A stretch of 53,218 bases of DNA from Xanthomonas hortorum (GCF_002940005.1 NZ_MDEF01000027.1); one strand, 5' to 3'; positions 17,257-26,490 are shown, counted from the stretch's first letter. Numbers and translations are program-made. Notes: generated by a model from the sequence alone, not told the origin.

Positions 17257-18530
17257 TCGCCTTTCGCCACCAACGTCGTCAATGCCAGATCGCCGGTCAC
17301 ATTCAACGCCGTGCGGCACATATCCAGGAAGTGATTGACGCCCAGGATCATGCCGATGCCGACCGGGTTGACCCCGACCATCGCGCAGATCAGCGCCACC
17401 ACCGGCAGCGAGCCCGACGGCACACCCGCGGTGCCGATGCCGCCCAAAATGCAGACCAGCATCACCATGAACTGCTGGCCGATGCTCAGGTCCACATTGA
17501 AGAACTGCGCCAGGAAGATCACCGTCACCCCCTCGAACAACGCGGTGCCGTTCTGGTTGGCGGTGGCGCCCACAGTGAGCACAAAGCGCGACACCCGCGG
17601 CGGCAGGCCCATCTCGTCGGCCACACGCAGCGCGGTCGGCAAGGTCGCGTTACTGGATGCAGTGGAGAACGCCATCATCGTCGCCTCCTGGGTCTGCTTG
17701 AAGAAGCCGATCGGCGAACGCCCGGCGAACTTCACTGCCAGTCCGTAGCTGACCACCATGTGCAGGCCCAGCGCCAACACCACCACGCCCACGTAGGCGC
17801 CCAGGCGGATCAACAGATCGAAGCCGAACAGCGCAGCCAGATTGAACATGAAACAGGCCACCGCATACGGCGCCAGGCGAATCACCAAGCCGATCAAGGT
17901 CATCGAGATTTCGAAGATGCCCTCGATGCCGCGCTTGAGCGTGGCGACCTTTTCATCCGCAGTCAGCACCATGCCCACGCCGAACATCACCGCAAAAAAC
18001 ATCAGCGACAAAATCGCGCCATTGCTGGACGCCGCAGCGATCACGTTGCTGGGCACGATCGACAACAGCATGTCCATGCCCTGCGGCTGGGTGCCGGAGC
18101 TGGAAATGATCTCGCGGGTGCGCTCGGCGTTTTCCTGGATCAACTGATTGGCCAGTTGTGGATCCACGCCAGCCCCAGGCTTGAGCACATTCACCAATAC
18201 CAGGCCGAGCAACACCGCCACACCGGACAGCACGACGGTGTAACCCAAGGTGCGCCAACCCACGCGACCCAGCGCGCGGATATCGCCCATTTCGGAAATG
18301 CCCATCACCAATGCCGAGAACAGCAGCGGCACGATCAGCATGAAGATCAGATTGAGAAAAATCTGCGAGAACGGGGTGGTGACGTACTTGGTCACCACGC
18401 GCACCCAGTCGGCATCGCTGCCGGCAAGGTAGTAGACGGCCAACCCCAACACCAGGCCGACGGCGAAACCAATGCCCATCTTCCAATGCAGGGACAGGCC
18501 CGGGCGGCGTGCGGCTGGGGATGCAGTCAT
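17250..18530 (-). CDS. Dicarboxylate/amino acid:cation symporter (DAACS, GltP/GltT-like)
   Basis: A 426-residue inner-membrane transporter with the eight-helix plus two-hairpin layout of the GltPh/EAAT fold. The first hydrophobic span begins at about residue 15 (MGIGFAVGLVLGLAVYYLAG). The serine-rich hairpin reads AFSTASSNATLPTAL. The helix-8 segment FLDMCRTALNVTGD keeps the Asp, Arg, Thr, Asn and Asp positions that bind acidic substrate and sodium in GltPh, favouring glutamate or aspartate. In helix 7 the usual NMDGT motif reads NQNGT, so the cation-binding Asp is Asn. The ATG at 18530 is preferred; an in-frame GTG at 18554 is possible. It stands alone, followed by a heptad array and then tkt. 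Confidence 0.9.
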   Translation of the reverse strand: MTASPAARRPGLSLHWKMGIGFAVGLVLGLAVYYLAGSDADWVRVVTKYVTTPFSQIFLNLIFMLIVPLLFSALVMGISEMGDIRALGRVGWRTLGYTVVLSGVAVLLGLVLVNVLKPGAGVDPQLANQLIQENAERTREIISSSGTQPQGMDMLLSIVPSNVIAAASSNGAILSLMFFAVMFGVGMVLTADEKVATLKRGIEGIFEISMTLIGLVIRLAPYAVACFMFNLAALFGFDLLIRLGAYVGVVVLALGLHMVVSYGLAVKFAGRSPIGFFKQTQEATMMAFSTASSNATLPTALRVADEMGLPPRVSRFVLTVGATANQNGTALFEGVTVIFLAQFFNVDLSIGQQFMVMLVCILGGIGTAGVPSGSLPVVALICAMVGVNPVGIGMILGVNHFLDMCRTALNVTGDLALTTLVAKGEE

Positions 18531-18795
18531 CTGGTCGGGCCTTGATCTATACACAAAGGCCGAAGCTTAACAAACGCCATCGATGCGGCCACCTACCCGG
18601 CGTGCCGCTGCGCGCCTGCCAAAGGGTAGGTGTGCATCTCGATGTCAGGTGATACAGGCGTTGGCGCAGGAGCGGGCGAGAGTCCTGCAACCAGGCTGCT
18701 GCCCTAATCGCTCTGCAATTGGCGCATCCACATCGTCTAATCAGCTTGAAGCGGCAAAGATTTCGAGTCTTGCCGTTGCTAGATGCAGCCAAAAG

Positions 18796-18866
18796 CCTGG
18801 TTGGTCGAGGGCACGGTGCCTTATTAGCTTTAGATCAAAAACCTGGTTGGTCGAGGGCGCGGTGCC
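18796..18866 (+). repeat. 25-bp direct repeat pair
   Basis: CCTGGTTGGTCGAGGGCACG with 5 further bases at 18796-18820 recurs at 18842-18866 with a single A/G difference. The second copy runs into the first hairpin element. Confidence 0.8.
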
Positions 18867-18960
18867 CTCGCCGCTCGCGGGACACGCCGTGAATCCGTCC
18901 CTGGGGGCTCGGTGGCGGCATCCATGCTGCCACACGGTCCCGCAATCGGCGAGGACACCG
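18860..18960. repeat. Large hairpin element 1 with GCGGGAC/GTCCCGC core ends
   Basis: The outer arms 18860-18873 and 18947-18960 pair at 13 of 14 positions. An inner pair GCGGGAC (18877) and GTCCCGC (ending 18943) encloses a further stem around GGCGGCATCCATGCTGCC. The core is a diverged, inverted relative of the element at 19021-19122. Confidence 0.75.
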
Positions 18961-19020
18961 CACCAGAGAGTCAGTCGGTTGCTTTGCTGAAAACCATACG
19001 CACCGATCATCTCGACTGGT

Positions 19021-19122
19021 CCTTGCCCCCCCACCGTCGCGGGACCTTACGCGGCATGGATGCCGCGTAAGAGCCTACAGGGACGTACTTGCGGCGTGTC
19101 CCGCGATGGTGGGCGGGCAAGG
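19021..19122. repeat. Large hairpin element 2, inverted relative of element 1
   Basis: The arms 19021-19045 and 19098-19122 pair at 23 of 25 positions and include the same GCGGGAC/GTCCCGC ends. Inside, TTACGCGGCATGGATGCCGC with four further bases is itself a perfect palindrome-like stem. On the opposite strand the core lines up with element 1, with different stem sequences that keep pairing. Confidence 0.75.
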
Positions 19123-19194
19123 GCCCTGCAGCCAAACCGCAGCCCCAGCGCTCTGCTTTCACCAACACAGTCAGTAACCCACGTGTAACCGAAA

Positions 19195-20961
19195 TCAACG
19201 CGCCGGCGGATACAGCGGCGCCAATATCTCCGGTTCCGCGGCCGTTGCATTGTGCCAACGCGGGCCTTCGGAAAACGCCTCGCGCAACGCCGCACGCGCA
19301 GCGGCCACATCGCCATCGCCGCCCCAGCGCGCGCGCTGCATCTGCGCCACTGCTGCGCGCTGGGCCGGGTCGCTCAACGCGGCCAGCACGCTGTCGATGT
19401 CGGCAACACCGGCCATGCCGCAGAGTACCGCCGCCACATCGTCCATCCCGCCGGTATCGAGCGCGCGCCGCAATTCGGCCACACCATGGGTGACACGCCG
19501 ACCGGAGCCGGGTGCATCGCTGCCATTGGTCACCGGCGCACCGCGCGAACCACCGCGACGCAGCAGCAACGCCCACGCAAACGTGGCGGCCCACAACAAC
19601 GCGAAACCGATCGCCGCGCCGATCCAGCCCCACGGCCGTTGCGCAGCGGCGGGTTGCTGCAGGCTCAGCGTGCTGGCCGCAGGAGCTGGCGCAACGTTGT
19701 CCGGCAACGGGTTTGCTGCTGGCGCAGGCGCGGGCGCCGCAAACGCACCGCTACCCGCAGCCACATCCAATGTGAGATCCGGCAGCGACGCAGTCTTGGC
19801 CGCCGCTGCGCCCACATCCCACCACGCCACCTGCAAACCCGGCACCACCAACGGGCCGGCGCGGTTGGGCACGATCGAATAGCGCCGGGTCAGCCGCAGC
19901 TGCGGCGACCCGTCCACGAAGCGTTCCTCGTACTGCGCCGGCTCGGCGAACACCTGCGCGTCGGGCACGCTAGGAGTAGGCAATTCCGGAAACTGCGCCT
20001 GGGTGGCGCCGCGTGCGCTGGCTTCCACCACGATCTGCGCCGCCTCGCCGGCAGTCGCGCGCTGCGGCGTGGTGGTGTAACGCAGTTGCAGACTACGCAG
20101 CGGCAACCACGGCTGCGGCGCGTTGGCCGGCTGCGCACGCACCTGCAGCGGAATGCTGGCGCTGCGCACGGTCAGCTCGCCATTACCGCGACCGAAGTAA
20201 TCATCAAAAAAACCACCGACCGAACGCCCATTGAAACGCGCCGACGGCAACAGCAAGCGCCCACTGCGCTCGGGCACCAGCAAATAGCGCCGCTCCACCA
20301 CGTTGTATTGACGATTGTTGACCAGCTTGACCGAACTGACGTCATCGCCAATGCGCTGCAGCGATGCGCCATCGGGCGCTTCCAGATCCAGTTCGCCGGA
20401 GGCCAGCTGCGTAGCGAAGTACAAACGCACCACCACGCCCACACTTTGCTGCACGTAGGGCTGCGGGTCGTCCACCTGCGTTTCAACGAAGGCGTCTTCA
20501 TTGCCCTGCGCCGCGCTCGGCCCGCCTTGCGCGCTGCCACCAGCGCTGCTGGTGCTGCCGGTGCTGCCGGTGCCCGCATTGTTTGCAGCCCCAACCACCT
20601 GCAACCGCAGCGGCTCGGTGCGCTCGTTGCCGACGCGTATCGCCGGCACGATCAGCTCGCCGCTCTTGCGCGGCGTCAACACCACGCCGAACAACGCACG
20701 CACCGTCACCGATCCATTGGTCACCTGCATCTGCTGGTTGGCGCTCTTGGCACCCAGTGCGAAGTCGTTGCGCAACGGCGTGTAATCCGGATCGACACCG
20801 CGTTGATCGGTTTCAATATTCAACATCACCACGTCGCCGGCATTGGCACTGTCGCGGTCCAGCCAGGCGCGCGTCACCGCACCGACGGGTGCGGAAGCGA
20901 GCATCACCATGCTGGCCAGCATCGCGATCGCCGCGCGGCGTAAGTGGTGTGTGCCCATCAT
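19195..20961 (-). CDS. batD: BatD-like protein (aerotolerance operon)
   Basis: A 588-residue exported membrane protein. The signal peptide (residues about 8-28, ending VGA) is followed by a BatD domain starting RAWLDRDSANAGDVVMLNIE, with repeats of beta-rich immunoglobulin-like segments. A single membrane span lies near residues 445-465 (WIGAAIGFALLWAATFAWAL), then a cytoplasmic tail. Bat proteins are linked to oxygen or envelope stress tolerance; their biochemistry is not settled. It is the last gene of the moxR-DUF58-DUF4381-batA-batBC-batD operon and overlaps batBC by 4 bp. Met2 at 20958 is an alternative start. Confidence 0.85.
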   Translation of the reverse strand: MMGTHHLRRAAIAMLASMVMLASAPVGAVTRAWLDRDSANAGDVVMLNIETDQRGVDPDYTPLRNDFALGAKSANQQMQVTNGSVTVRALFGVVLTPRKSGELIVPAIRVGNERTEPLRLQVVGAANNAGTGSTGSTSSAGGSAQGGPSAAQGNEDAFVETQVDDPQPYVQQSVGVVVRLYFATQLASGELDLEAPDGASLQRIGDDVSSVKLVNNRQYNVVERRYLLVPERSGRLLLPSARFNGRSVGGFFDDYFGRGNGELTVRSASIPLQVRAQPANAPQPWLPLRSLQLRYTTTPQRATAGEAAQIVVEASARGATQAQFPELPTPSVPDAQVFAEPAQYEERFVDGSPQLRLTRRYSIVPNRAGPLVVPGLQVAWWDVGAAAAKTASLPDLTLDVAAGSGAFAAPAPAPAANPLPDNVAPAPAASTLSLQQPAAAQRPWGWIGAAIGFALLWAATFAWALLLRRGGSRGAPVTNGSDAPGSGRRVTHGVAELRRALDTGGMDDVAAVLCGMAGVADIDSVLAALSDPAQRAAVAQMQRARWGGDGDVAAARAALREAFSEGPRWHNATAAEPEILAPLYPPAR

Positions 20962-22796
20962 CGTCCGTCCCGTTGCCTGCGTTCGTGTTCCAGCCTGAAT
21001 TTGGTGCGCAGCAAGCTGCCCGGATCGTCCGGAACACGCCGCAACCAGGCGTCCACCGCCTGCCGTTGCTCACGCTGTTCCGGCGTCTCGCTGACGGCTG
21101 CGGCTTCCTGCTTGCCATTTGCATCGGCGCTCTTCTCGCCGGCCTGCGCCATCGCCTGCTGCATCTTTTGCCGCTGCGCGGCATCGGCCTGCTGCTGCGC
21201 CCGCGCATCGGCCGATTGCGGCGGCGCGTCCTGCTTGCTCTGCTCGCCTTGCCCGCTCTTGGATGGCTGGTCTTGCGACTTTCCATCCTGCGGCGTCTGC
21301 GCCGGAGAGGGCTGATCCTTGCTGTCCTGTTTGCCTTGGGCCTCCTGCTTGCCCTGCCCGTCCTGGCCAGCGTTTTGGTTGTCTTGTTTGTTCTGCCCGG
21401 ACTGATTTTGGCCGGGCTTGTTCTGACCGGATTGCTTCTGGTCTTTGGACTGGCCCTTGTCGTCCTTGTTGTTCTGCTGTTGACGCTTGCGCGCCGCATC
21501 CACCGCCGCACGATTGGCGATGGCGTCCTGCTGTTCGGGGTGTTGCTTCAGCGCACGGTCGTACGCCGCAATCGCTTCGTCGTACTGCCCCTGCCGGGCC
21601 AGCGCGTTGCCAAGGTTGTACAGGCCCTCATCGGTGGGCACACCTTCAAACGCTTTCTGTGCCGCAGCGAAATCGCCTTTGCGATACGCCTGCACGCCTG
21701 CATCCAGACGTTGCTGTTGCACCTGATCGGCGCGTTGCCACAACGTACTCTCTGCTGCGTGCGCGGGCTGGGCCAACGGCAACACACACACCAACGCGAG
21801 TACCGCCACAACCGCACGACGTCGGAACGCCAGCAGCGCCAACAGCATCACCGGCAGCAGCAGCCAGTAGCCCTCGTCCAGCCAGGTCTTGCCGCCATTG
21901 GACTCGGCCGCTTCATCGGCCAAGGGCTGCTGCGCAGGATCGAGCACCCCCAGCGCACGCAAATCCGCATCATCCGCTGCAATGCGCGCATAACGCCCAC
22001 CGCCCTGCCCGGCCAGATCACGCAGGCTGGCTTCGTCCAGTTTCGCCTGTGCGATTTCGCCGGTATTGGTGCGATAGGCAGCGCCGCGCGCGCTACCCAC
22101 ACCGAGCGCAGATACGCTGAATCCACGCGAATGCGCCAGCCGTGCAGAACTGCCAGCCCCACGATCCGCACTATCGCTGACCAACAGAATGTCGCCTTGC
22201 TTGAAGCCCGCCTGCACCAGCAACTGCGTGGCCGCATCGATCGCCGCATCGGCGCGCTTGCCATCCACAGGCATCACCGATGGCGACAACGCGTCCAGAA
22301 ACAACGCCACATTGGCCGTGTCTTCAGTGAGCGGTGCAACGGTGAAGGTTTCGCCTGCATAGACCAGCAGCGCGACTTCGCCACCGGCGCGCTTGCGTAA
22401 CAGCGTGGCCAGTTTCGCGCGCGCCTGCAGCAAGCGCGATGGCGGCAAATCGTTGGCATTGATGCTGGAGGACAGATCCAGCGCCACCACCAGCGGCATG
22501 CTGGAGTGATACACCGGCCGCTCGACCTGCCGCCAACTCGGCCCGGTCATTGCCACCACCGCAAGCGCATACGTCAACGCAGCCAGCACGAAGCCGAGCC
22601 ATCCGCGCTGGCCACCGGAGACCAGTAACTTGGGCAACAGATGCGCATCCACACTGTGCCGCCATACCTCCGCATCGCGTCGGCGCAGGTGCCAGAGCAG
22701 CGCTGCCGGCACGATGGTCAGCAGCGCCCATAGCAAGGTCGGGCGCAGCAGATGCAACGACTGCAATGCCGCTGCCAGCTCGGTCAGCGCGTTCAT
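20958..22796 (-). CDS. BatB-BatC fusion: von Willebrand A domain plus TPR protein
   Basis: A 612-residue protein. Two membrane spans near the N-terminus (about 20-36 and 58-80) precede a VWA domain with the MIDAS motif DLSSS (about residues 93-270). A membrane span lies near 305-345, then TPR motifs (KGDFAAAQKAFEGVPTDEG, LYNLGNALARQGQYDEAIAA) and a long Gln/Lys/Asp/Gly-rich disordered tail. BatB and BatC are separate genes in Bacteroides and Leptospira; here both functions are in one chain. The ATG at 22796 overlaps the batA TGA as ATGA, which decides the start over an ATG at 22802. Continuous reading farther upstream belongs to another frame of batA. It probably forms a membrane complex with BatA and BatD. 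Confidence 0.87.
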   Translation of the reverse strand: MNALTELAAALQSLHLLRPTLLWALLTIVPAALLWHLRRRDAEVWRHSVDAHLLPKLLVSGGQRGWLGFVLAALTYALAVVAMTGPSWRQVERPVYHSSMPLVVALDLSSSINANDLPPSRLLQARAKLATLLRKRAGGEVALLVYAGETFTVAPLTEDTANVALFLDALSPSVMPVDGKRADAAIDAATQLLVQAGFKQGDILLVSDSADRGAGSSARLAHSRGFSVSALGVGSARGAAYRTNTGEIAQAKLDEASLRDLAGQGGGRYARIAADDADLRALGVLDPAQQPLADEAAESNGGKTWLDEGYWLLLPVMLLALLAFRRRAVVAVLALVCVLPLAQPAHAAESTLWQRADQVQQQRLDAGVQAYRKGDFAAAQKAFEGVPTDEGLYNLGNALARQGQYDEAIAAYDRALKQHPEQQDAIANRAAVDAARKRQQQNNKDDKGQSKDQKQSGQNKPGQNQSGQNKQDNQNAGQDGQGKQEAQGKQDSKDQPSPAQTPQDGKSQDQPSKSGQGEQSKQDAPPQSADARAQQQADAAQRQKMQQAMAQAGEKSADANGKQEAAAVSETPEQREQRQAVDAWLRRVPDDPGSLLRTKFRLEHERRQRDGR

Positions 22797-23800
22797 CGCC
22801 ATCTCCGCGGCAGCACGTAGGCCAGCAGCGCAATCACGATGGCAGCGCCCAACGGCCAGTAATAGCGCTCCACGCGCGGCTGCACCGACGGCCCCATTGC
22901 CTTCACCGGTTCCAGCCGATCCAGTTCGGCATAGATGCCGGCCAGTTCCTCGGTGTCGCGTGCGCGGAAGAAACGCCCGCCGGTCTGTTCGGCGATCTTG
23001 CGCAACCCGGCTTCGTCGATATCGTCGTTGCCACCGGCCGGAATCGGCACGCCGAACAAGGAATACCCACCGCTGCCACCAAACGCGATGGTATGCACGC
23101 GTACGCCTTCGGCCTTGGCAAGTTCGGCGGCTTTCAGCGGATTGAGCACGCCAGCGGTGTTGACGCCATCGGTGAGCAGCACCACAACGCGTTGCCCCTG
23201 CTTCTGCTCGCGCAGCCGCTTGACCGACAATGCAATCGCATCGCCGATCGCGGTTTCGCGCCCGGCCAAGCCCACCACACTGTCGGCTAGCTGGTCGCGC
23301 ACGGAGGTCAGATCCGCGGTCAACGGCGTCAGCGCATAGGCACGTTGGCCGAACACCAACAAGCCGACACGATCGCCTTCGCGGCGATCCAGAAAGTCCG
23401 ACAACACCGCCTTGGCCGCCGTCAGGCGATCGACCACGCTGCCACCGAGCACCATATCCGGCTCGCTCATGCTGCCGGACAGATCCACCGCCAGCATCAT
23501 CTGTCGCGCCTCGCGCGGCGGCTGAATCACCTCGCCCAGCTGTTGCGGCCGCGCAAGCGCCGCACACAACAAGAACCAGCCCAACCATGCCAGCCAGCGC
23601 GGCATCCGCAATGCCGGCACACGTTGCGCCTGTGCAACCGCGTGCAATTGATCGGCGTAGGGCACGCGCAGCGCAGCCGCATCGGCACGCCGTTGCGGCC
23701 AGAACCACATCAGTAATGGCAGCGGCATCAACCACCATGCCCACGGCCACGCGCAGTGCGCAAGCGCGTCCTGCCATTGCGACCACTGCAGCCAGTTCAT
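22793..23800 (-). CDS. batA: BatA-like von Willebrand A domain membrane protein
   Basis: A 335-residue protein. Hydrophobic spans at about 14-34 and 70-88 are followed by a VWA domain with the metal-site motif DLSGSMSEPD (about residue 108), a threonine in the second loop and LLTDGVNT for the third MIDAS segment. A C-terminal membrane span (YYWPLGAAIVIALLAYVLP) follows. The start at 23800 overlaps the DUF4381 stop (ATGA), and its own stop overlaps the batB-batC start. The upstream open reading to 24340 is a shadow of other genes. The intact MIDAS suggests metal-dependent binding of a partner protein, as for MoxR-associated VWA proteins. Confidence 0.87.
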   Translation of the reverse strand: MNWLQWSQWQDALAHCAWPWAWWLMPLPLLMWFWPQRRADAAALRVPYADQLHAVAQAQRVPALRMPRWLAWLGWFLLCAALARPQQLGEVIQPPREARQMMLAVDLSGSMSEPDMVLGGSVVDRLTAAKAVLSDFLDRREGDRVGLLVFGQRAYALTPLTADLTSVRDQLADSVVGLAGRETAIGDAIALSVKRLREQKQGQRVVVLLTDGVNTAGVLNPLKAAELAKAEGVRVHTIAFGGSGGYSLFGVPIPAGGNDDIDEAGLRKIAEQTGGRFFRARDTEELAGIYAELDRLEPVKAMGPSVQPRVERYYWPLGAAIVIALLAYVLPRRWR

Positions 23801-24264
23801 CGCTGGCCCCGCATCAGACTCAGAAAACGCTGGCGCGCCAGTGTCTGCACGGCATCCAGATCTGCCACCGCTGGCGCGCGTTGAAATCCGCCATCCAGCA
23901 CCGCGCGGCCCGGCCCTTGCGAAAACGCATGGGTCTTGCTTTTGCGGCCATCCAGAAACTGCAACCACGCCTCGCCCTGCAACCGATCGGCCTGCGCATC
24001 GACGCTGCGCGCCGCACGCCGCAATAACACCGACAGCGTCGCCAAGCGCTGCGCGGGAGTTGTCGTGTTCTGCAGTTCGGCATCGAATGCCGCCAACCAA
24101 CGGCGCTGCTGCCGGCGACGACGCCACCACCAGAACCATGCGGTGCCGAACACCAGCACCACTGCAGCGAGTACCAACCACCACCCCATCGCCAACGGCC
24201 ACCACGACGGCGACGGCGGCAGATGGACATCGCGCAACGGGAGCGATTGCGGCGCCATCGTCAT
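23797..24264 (-). CDS. DUF4381 domain membrane protein of the Bat operon
   Basis: A 155-residue protein with one membrane span (about 22-46, PLAMGWWLVLAAVVLVFGTA) followed by a basic stretch WWRRRRQQRRW and a soluble domain rich in Ala, Arg and Leu. The family (DUF4381) is almost always found between DUF58 and VWA genes in MoxR operons; its function is unknown. It overlaps DUF58 upstream and batA downstream by 4 bp each, so it is translationally coupled on both sides. Confidence 0.85.
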   Translation of the reverse strand: MTMAPQSLPLRDVHLPPSPSWWPLAMGWWLVLAAVVLVFGTAWFWWWRRRRQQRRWLAAFDAELQNTTTPAQRLATLSVLLRRAARSVDAQADRLQGEAWLQFLDGRKSKTHAFSQGPGRAVLDGGFQRAPAVADLDAVQTLARQRFLSLMRGQR

Positions 24265-25223
24265 CGGCCCCGCACCGCGTTACTGCCGCCCAACCAGGCA
24301 TCGCTGGCATCGTCGGTGGACAGGCGATGCAAACGCACACCGCGTGCCTGCAATACCGACGTCAGTTGCTCCAGCGGCGCGACGAATTCGGCCTGCCAGC
24401 GCGCGCGTCCGGCCTGCGTAGAGAGATCGATCGCAATGCGCTCGCCACGCACATCGAAGGTGAGTGCACGTGCCGGTGGTGCCAGTTCCAACGGGTCGAC
24501 CAGCACGATCACCACGACTTCGTGATGCAATGCCAAGCCCGACCAGCGCGCCTCGGAGATCTTGCTGGCGCTACGTGCATCGGCCAACACGGCCAGCCGC
24601 GCACCGGGGCGCAGCAAGCGTGCAGCATGATCCAACGCAACATCCAGCCCGGCATCGCCCGACGGCGGCTGCGCATACCAGCGCGCCAATGCGTCCAGTA
24701 CCGGCAACACACCGCGCTGGCCCGAACGCGGCGCGATCGGTGCCTCACTGGCGGTGCCACGCAGTGCGGCAATGCGGTCGCCCTGCCGCTGCGCCAACCA
24801 CGCCGCAACCGCGCCGGCACGCGCCGCCTGCACCGATTTGTAGCGCACCCGTGTGCCGAAAAAGAGCGATGGCGCGGTGTCGGCCACGATCAGGCTCAAG
24901 CGTTCGCGCTCGGCCTGGAAGAGCTTGGTATGCGCTCGCCCGGTGCGTGCGGTGACGCGCCAGTCGATATGCCGCGCATCGTCGCCGGCCACGTACTCGC
25001 GCGATTCGGCGTATTCCATCCCACGCCCGCGCGTTGCCGCCGGCACCGGCCCCACCAAGCCATGCCGGCCACGGCCTGGCTGACCGCGATGGGTCACGGT
25101 GCCGCGCAGCGCGATCAACTCCGCAAGCATCGGGCGCAGACCATCGCCGGCGACGGACGGCGGAACAATTGCAGGGGGCGAAGACGGCATCGAAGACATC
25201 GGATTCTGGCGAGAGGGCGGCAT
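24261..25223 (-). CDS. DUF58 domain protein of the MoxR/Bat operon
   Basis: A 320-residue protein with the DUF58 core GRGMEYAESREYVAGDDARHIDWRVTARTGRAH, given here as key residues around positions 67-99, and a VWA-like C-terminal part. DUF58 proteins are the standard partners of MoxR AAA+ ATPases. The start is uncertain: Met1 at 25223, Met9 at 25199 or Met12 at 25190. It lies 22 bp after moxR and overlaps DUF4381 by 4 bp. No membrane span is obvious, unlike many DUF58 proteins, so it may be cytoplasmic. Confidence 0.85.
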   Translation of the reverse strand: MPPSRQNPMSSMPSSPPAIVPPSVAGDGLRPMLAELIALRGTVTHRGQPGRGRHGLVGPVPAATRGRGMEYAESREYVAGDDARHIDWRVTARTGRAHTKLFQAERERLSLIVADTAPSLFFGTRVRYKSVQAARAGAVAAWLAQRQGDRIAALRGTASEAPIAPRSGQRGVLPVLDALARWYAQPPSGDAGLDVALDHAARLLRPGARLAVLADARSASKISEARWSGLALHHEVVVIVLVDPLELAPPARALTFDVRGERIAIDLSTQAGRARWQAEFVAPLEQLTSVLQARGVRLHRLSTDDASDAWLGGSNAVRGR

Positions 25224-25245
25224 ACCTCAGCGACACGCTACCCGA

Positions 25246-26265
25246 TCACGGCAGCGGAATCTTTTCCAGCAAAGCGGCGACCAGGCGTTCGCCATCCCAG
25301 CCTTCGGCGGTGGCTTCGTAGCTGGGCAGCACGCGGTGGCGCAGCACGTCGGGCGCAATTGCGCGGATATCGTCCGGCGTCACGTAGTCGCGCCCCGCCA
25401 GCCACGCACGCGCACGCGCGCAGCGCTCCAGCGCGATCGAACCGCGCGGGCTGGCGCCCCAGGCAATCCGCCGCGCCAATGCAGGGTCGTAGCGCTGCGC
25501 ATCGCGCGAAGCCAGCACGATCTCGATCAGATAGCGCTCAAGCTGCGGCGCCAGATGCACATCCAGCACCACACGTCGCGCAGCGAAGACGTCTTCCAAC
25601 GGAATCTTGTCGGGCACCGTCTCGTGCTTTTCCAGCGTATCGCGTGCGGCTTCGCGCGCCAGGCGCAGAATCTCCGCCTCGGCATCGGCCTGCGGGTAGC
25701 CGATACGCACATGCATCAGGAAGCGATCCAGCTGCGCCTCGGGCAACGGGAACGTGCCCTCCTGCTCGATCGGGTTCTGCGTCGCCATCACCAGGAACAG
25801 CTGCGGCAGCGCATAGGTGTGCCGGCCCACAGTGACCTGGCGCTCGCCCATCGCTTCCAGTAGCGCCGACTGCACCTTGGCCGGCGCGCGGTTGATCTCG
25901 TCGGCCAGCAGAATCGGATGGAAGATCGGCCCCGGCATGAACTCGAACCGGCTGTCCTGCGGCCGCCAGATCTCGGTACCGGTCAGATCGGAAGGCAGCA
26001 GATCCGGGGTGAACTGCACCCGCGCGAAATCCGCTTCCAGCCGCGAGGCCAGCGCCCGGATCGCGGTGGTCTTGGCCAACCCCGGCGCACCCTCGACCAG
26101 CAGATGGCCGTCAGCGAGCAAGGCGATCAGCAGCCGCTCGACTAGCGCCGATTGGCCCACGATGCGCTGCGCCAGCGACTCGCGCAGCAAAGTGAATTGA
26201 CGATGCAGCCGGTCCTCGGTGGGCGCGGCGGCGGCTTCTGGGGGTAGCAGCGGCGGTGCGTTCAT
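25246..26265 (-). CDS. moxR: MoxR family AAA+ ATPase
   Basis: A 339-residue AAA+ protein with Walker A GAPGLAKT (about residue 59-66), Walker B LLADEINRAP (about 120), the sensor motif ATQNPIEQEGTFPLPEAQLD and a C-terminal lid. MoxR ATPases act as chaperones in the assembly or metal loading of VWA-domain complexes. Here it is the first gene of the bat operon and probably remodels the BatA/BatB complex at the membrane. The gap 26266-26534 upstream contains the promoter region, but no clear motif. Confidence 0.92.
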   Translation of the reverse strand: MNAPPLLPPEAAAAPTEDRLHRQFTLLRESLAQRIVGQSALVERLLIALLADGHLLVEGAPGLAKTTAIRALASRLEADFARVQFTPDLLPSDLTGTEIWRPQDSRFEFMPGPIFHPILLADEINRAPAKVQSALLEAMGERQVTVGRHTYALPQLFLVMATQNPIEQEGTFPLPEAQLDRFLMHVRIGYPQADAEAEILRLAREAARDTLEKHETVPDKIPLEDVFAARRVVLDVHLAPQLERYLIEIVLASRDAQRYDPALARRIAWGASPRGSIALERCARARAWLAGRDYVTPDDIRAIAPDVLRHRVLPSYEATAEGWDGERLVAALLEKIPLP

Positions 26266-26490
26266 AGGCTCAGTGTGACCGATTCGAGCGCGATTGGTTC
26301 ACTCAATGGCATCGGGATGTTCAGTGAGCGACTAAGGTCACGCTGCCGGCCATACTGCGGCTGGCCGGCTCTCCTGGGCACATCACAGAAAAAACCACGG
26401 CGTCGATCGCCTATTGTTCCAGCCAGGTAAGCCTCTCAACTTGGAACGCAGATGAGCGCACTGCGCCTAGAATTCGAGTGCATGACCTGA

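Larger units (their letters stand above)
18531..19194. other. 664-bp gap without a gene, filled by structured repeats
   Basis: No convincing coding sequence on either strand. It contains a 25-bp direct repeat (18796-18820 and 18842-18866) and two large hairpin elements in opposite orientation (18860-18960 and 19021-19122). The part 18531-18795 must hold the symporter promoter, but I see no clear motif in it. Confidence 0.7.

Noticed and set aside
22797..23786. A 330-codon N-terminal extension of the BatB-BatC protein
   Set aside because: It lies fully inside batA in another frame and has no domain; the ATGA overlap at 22796 gives a better start.
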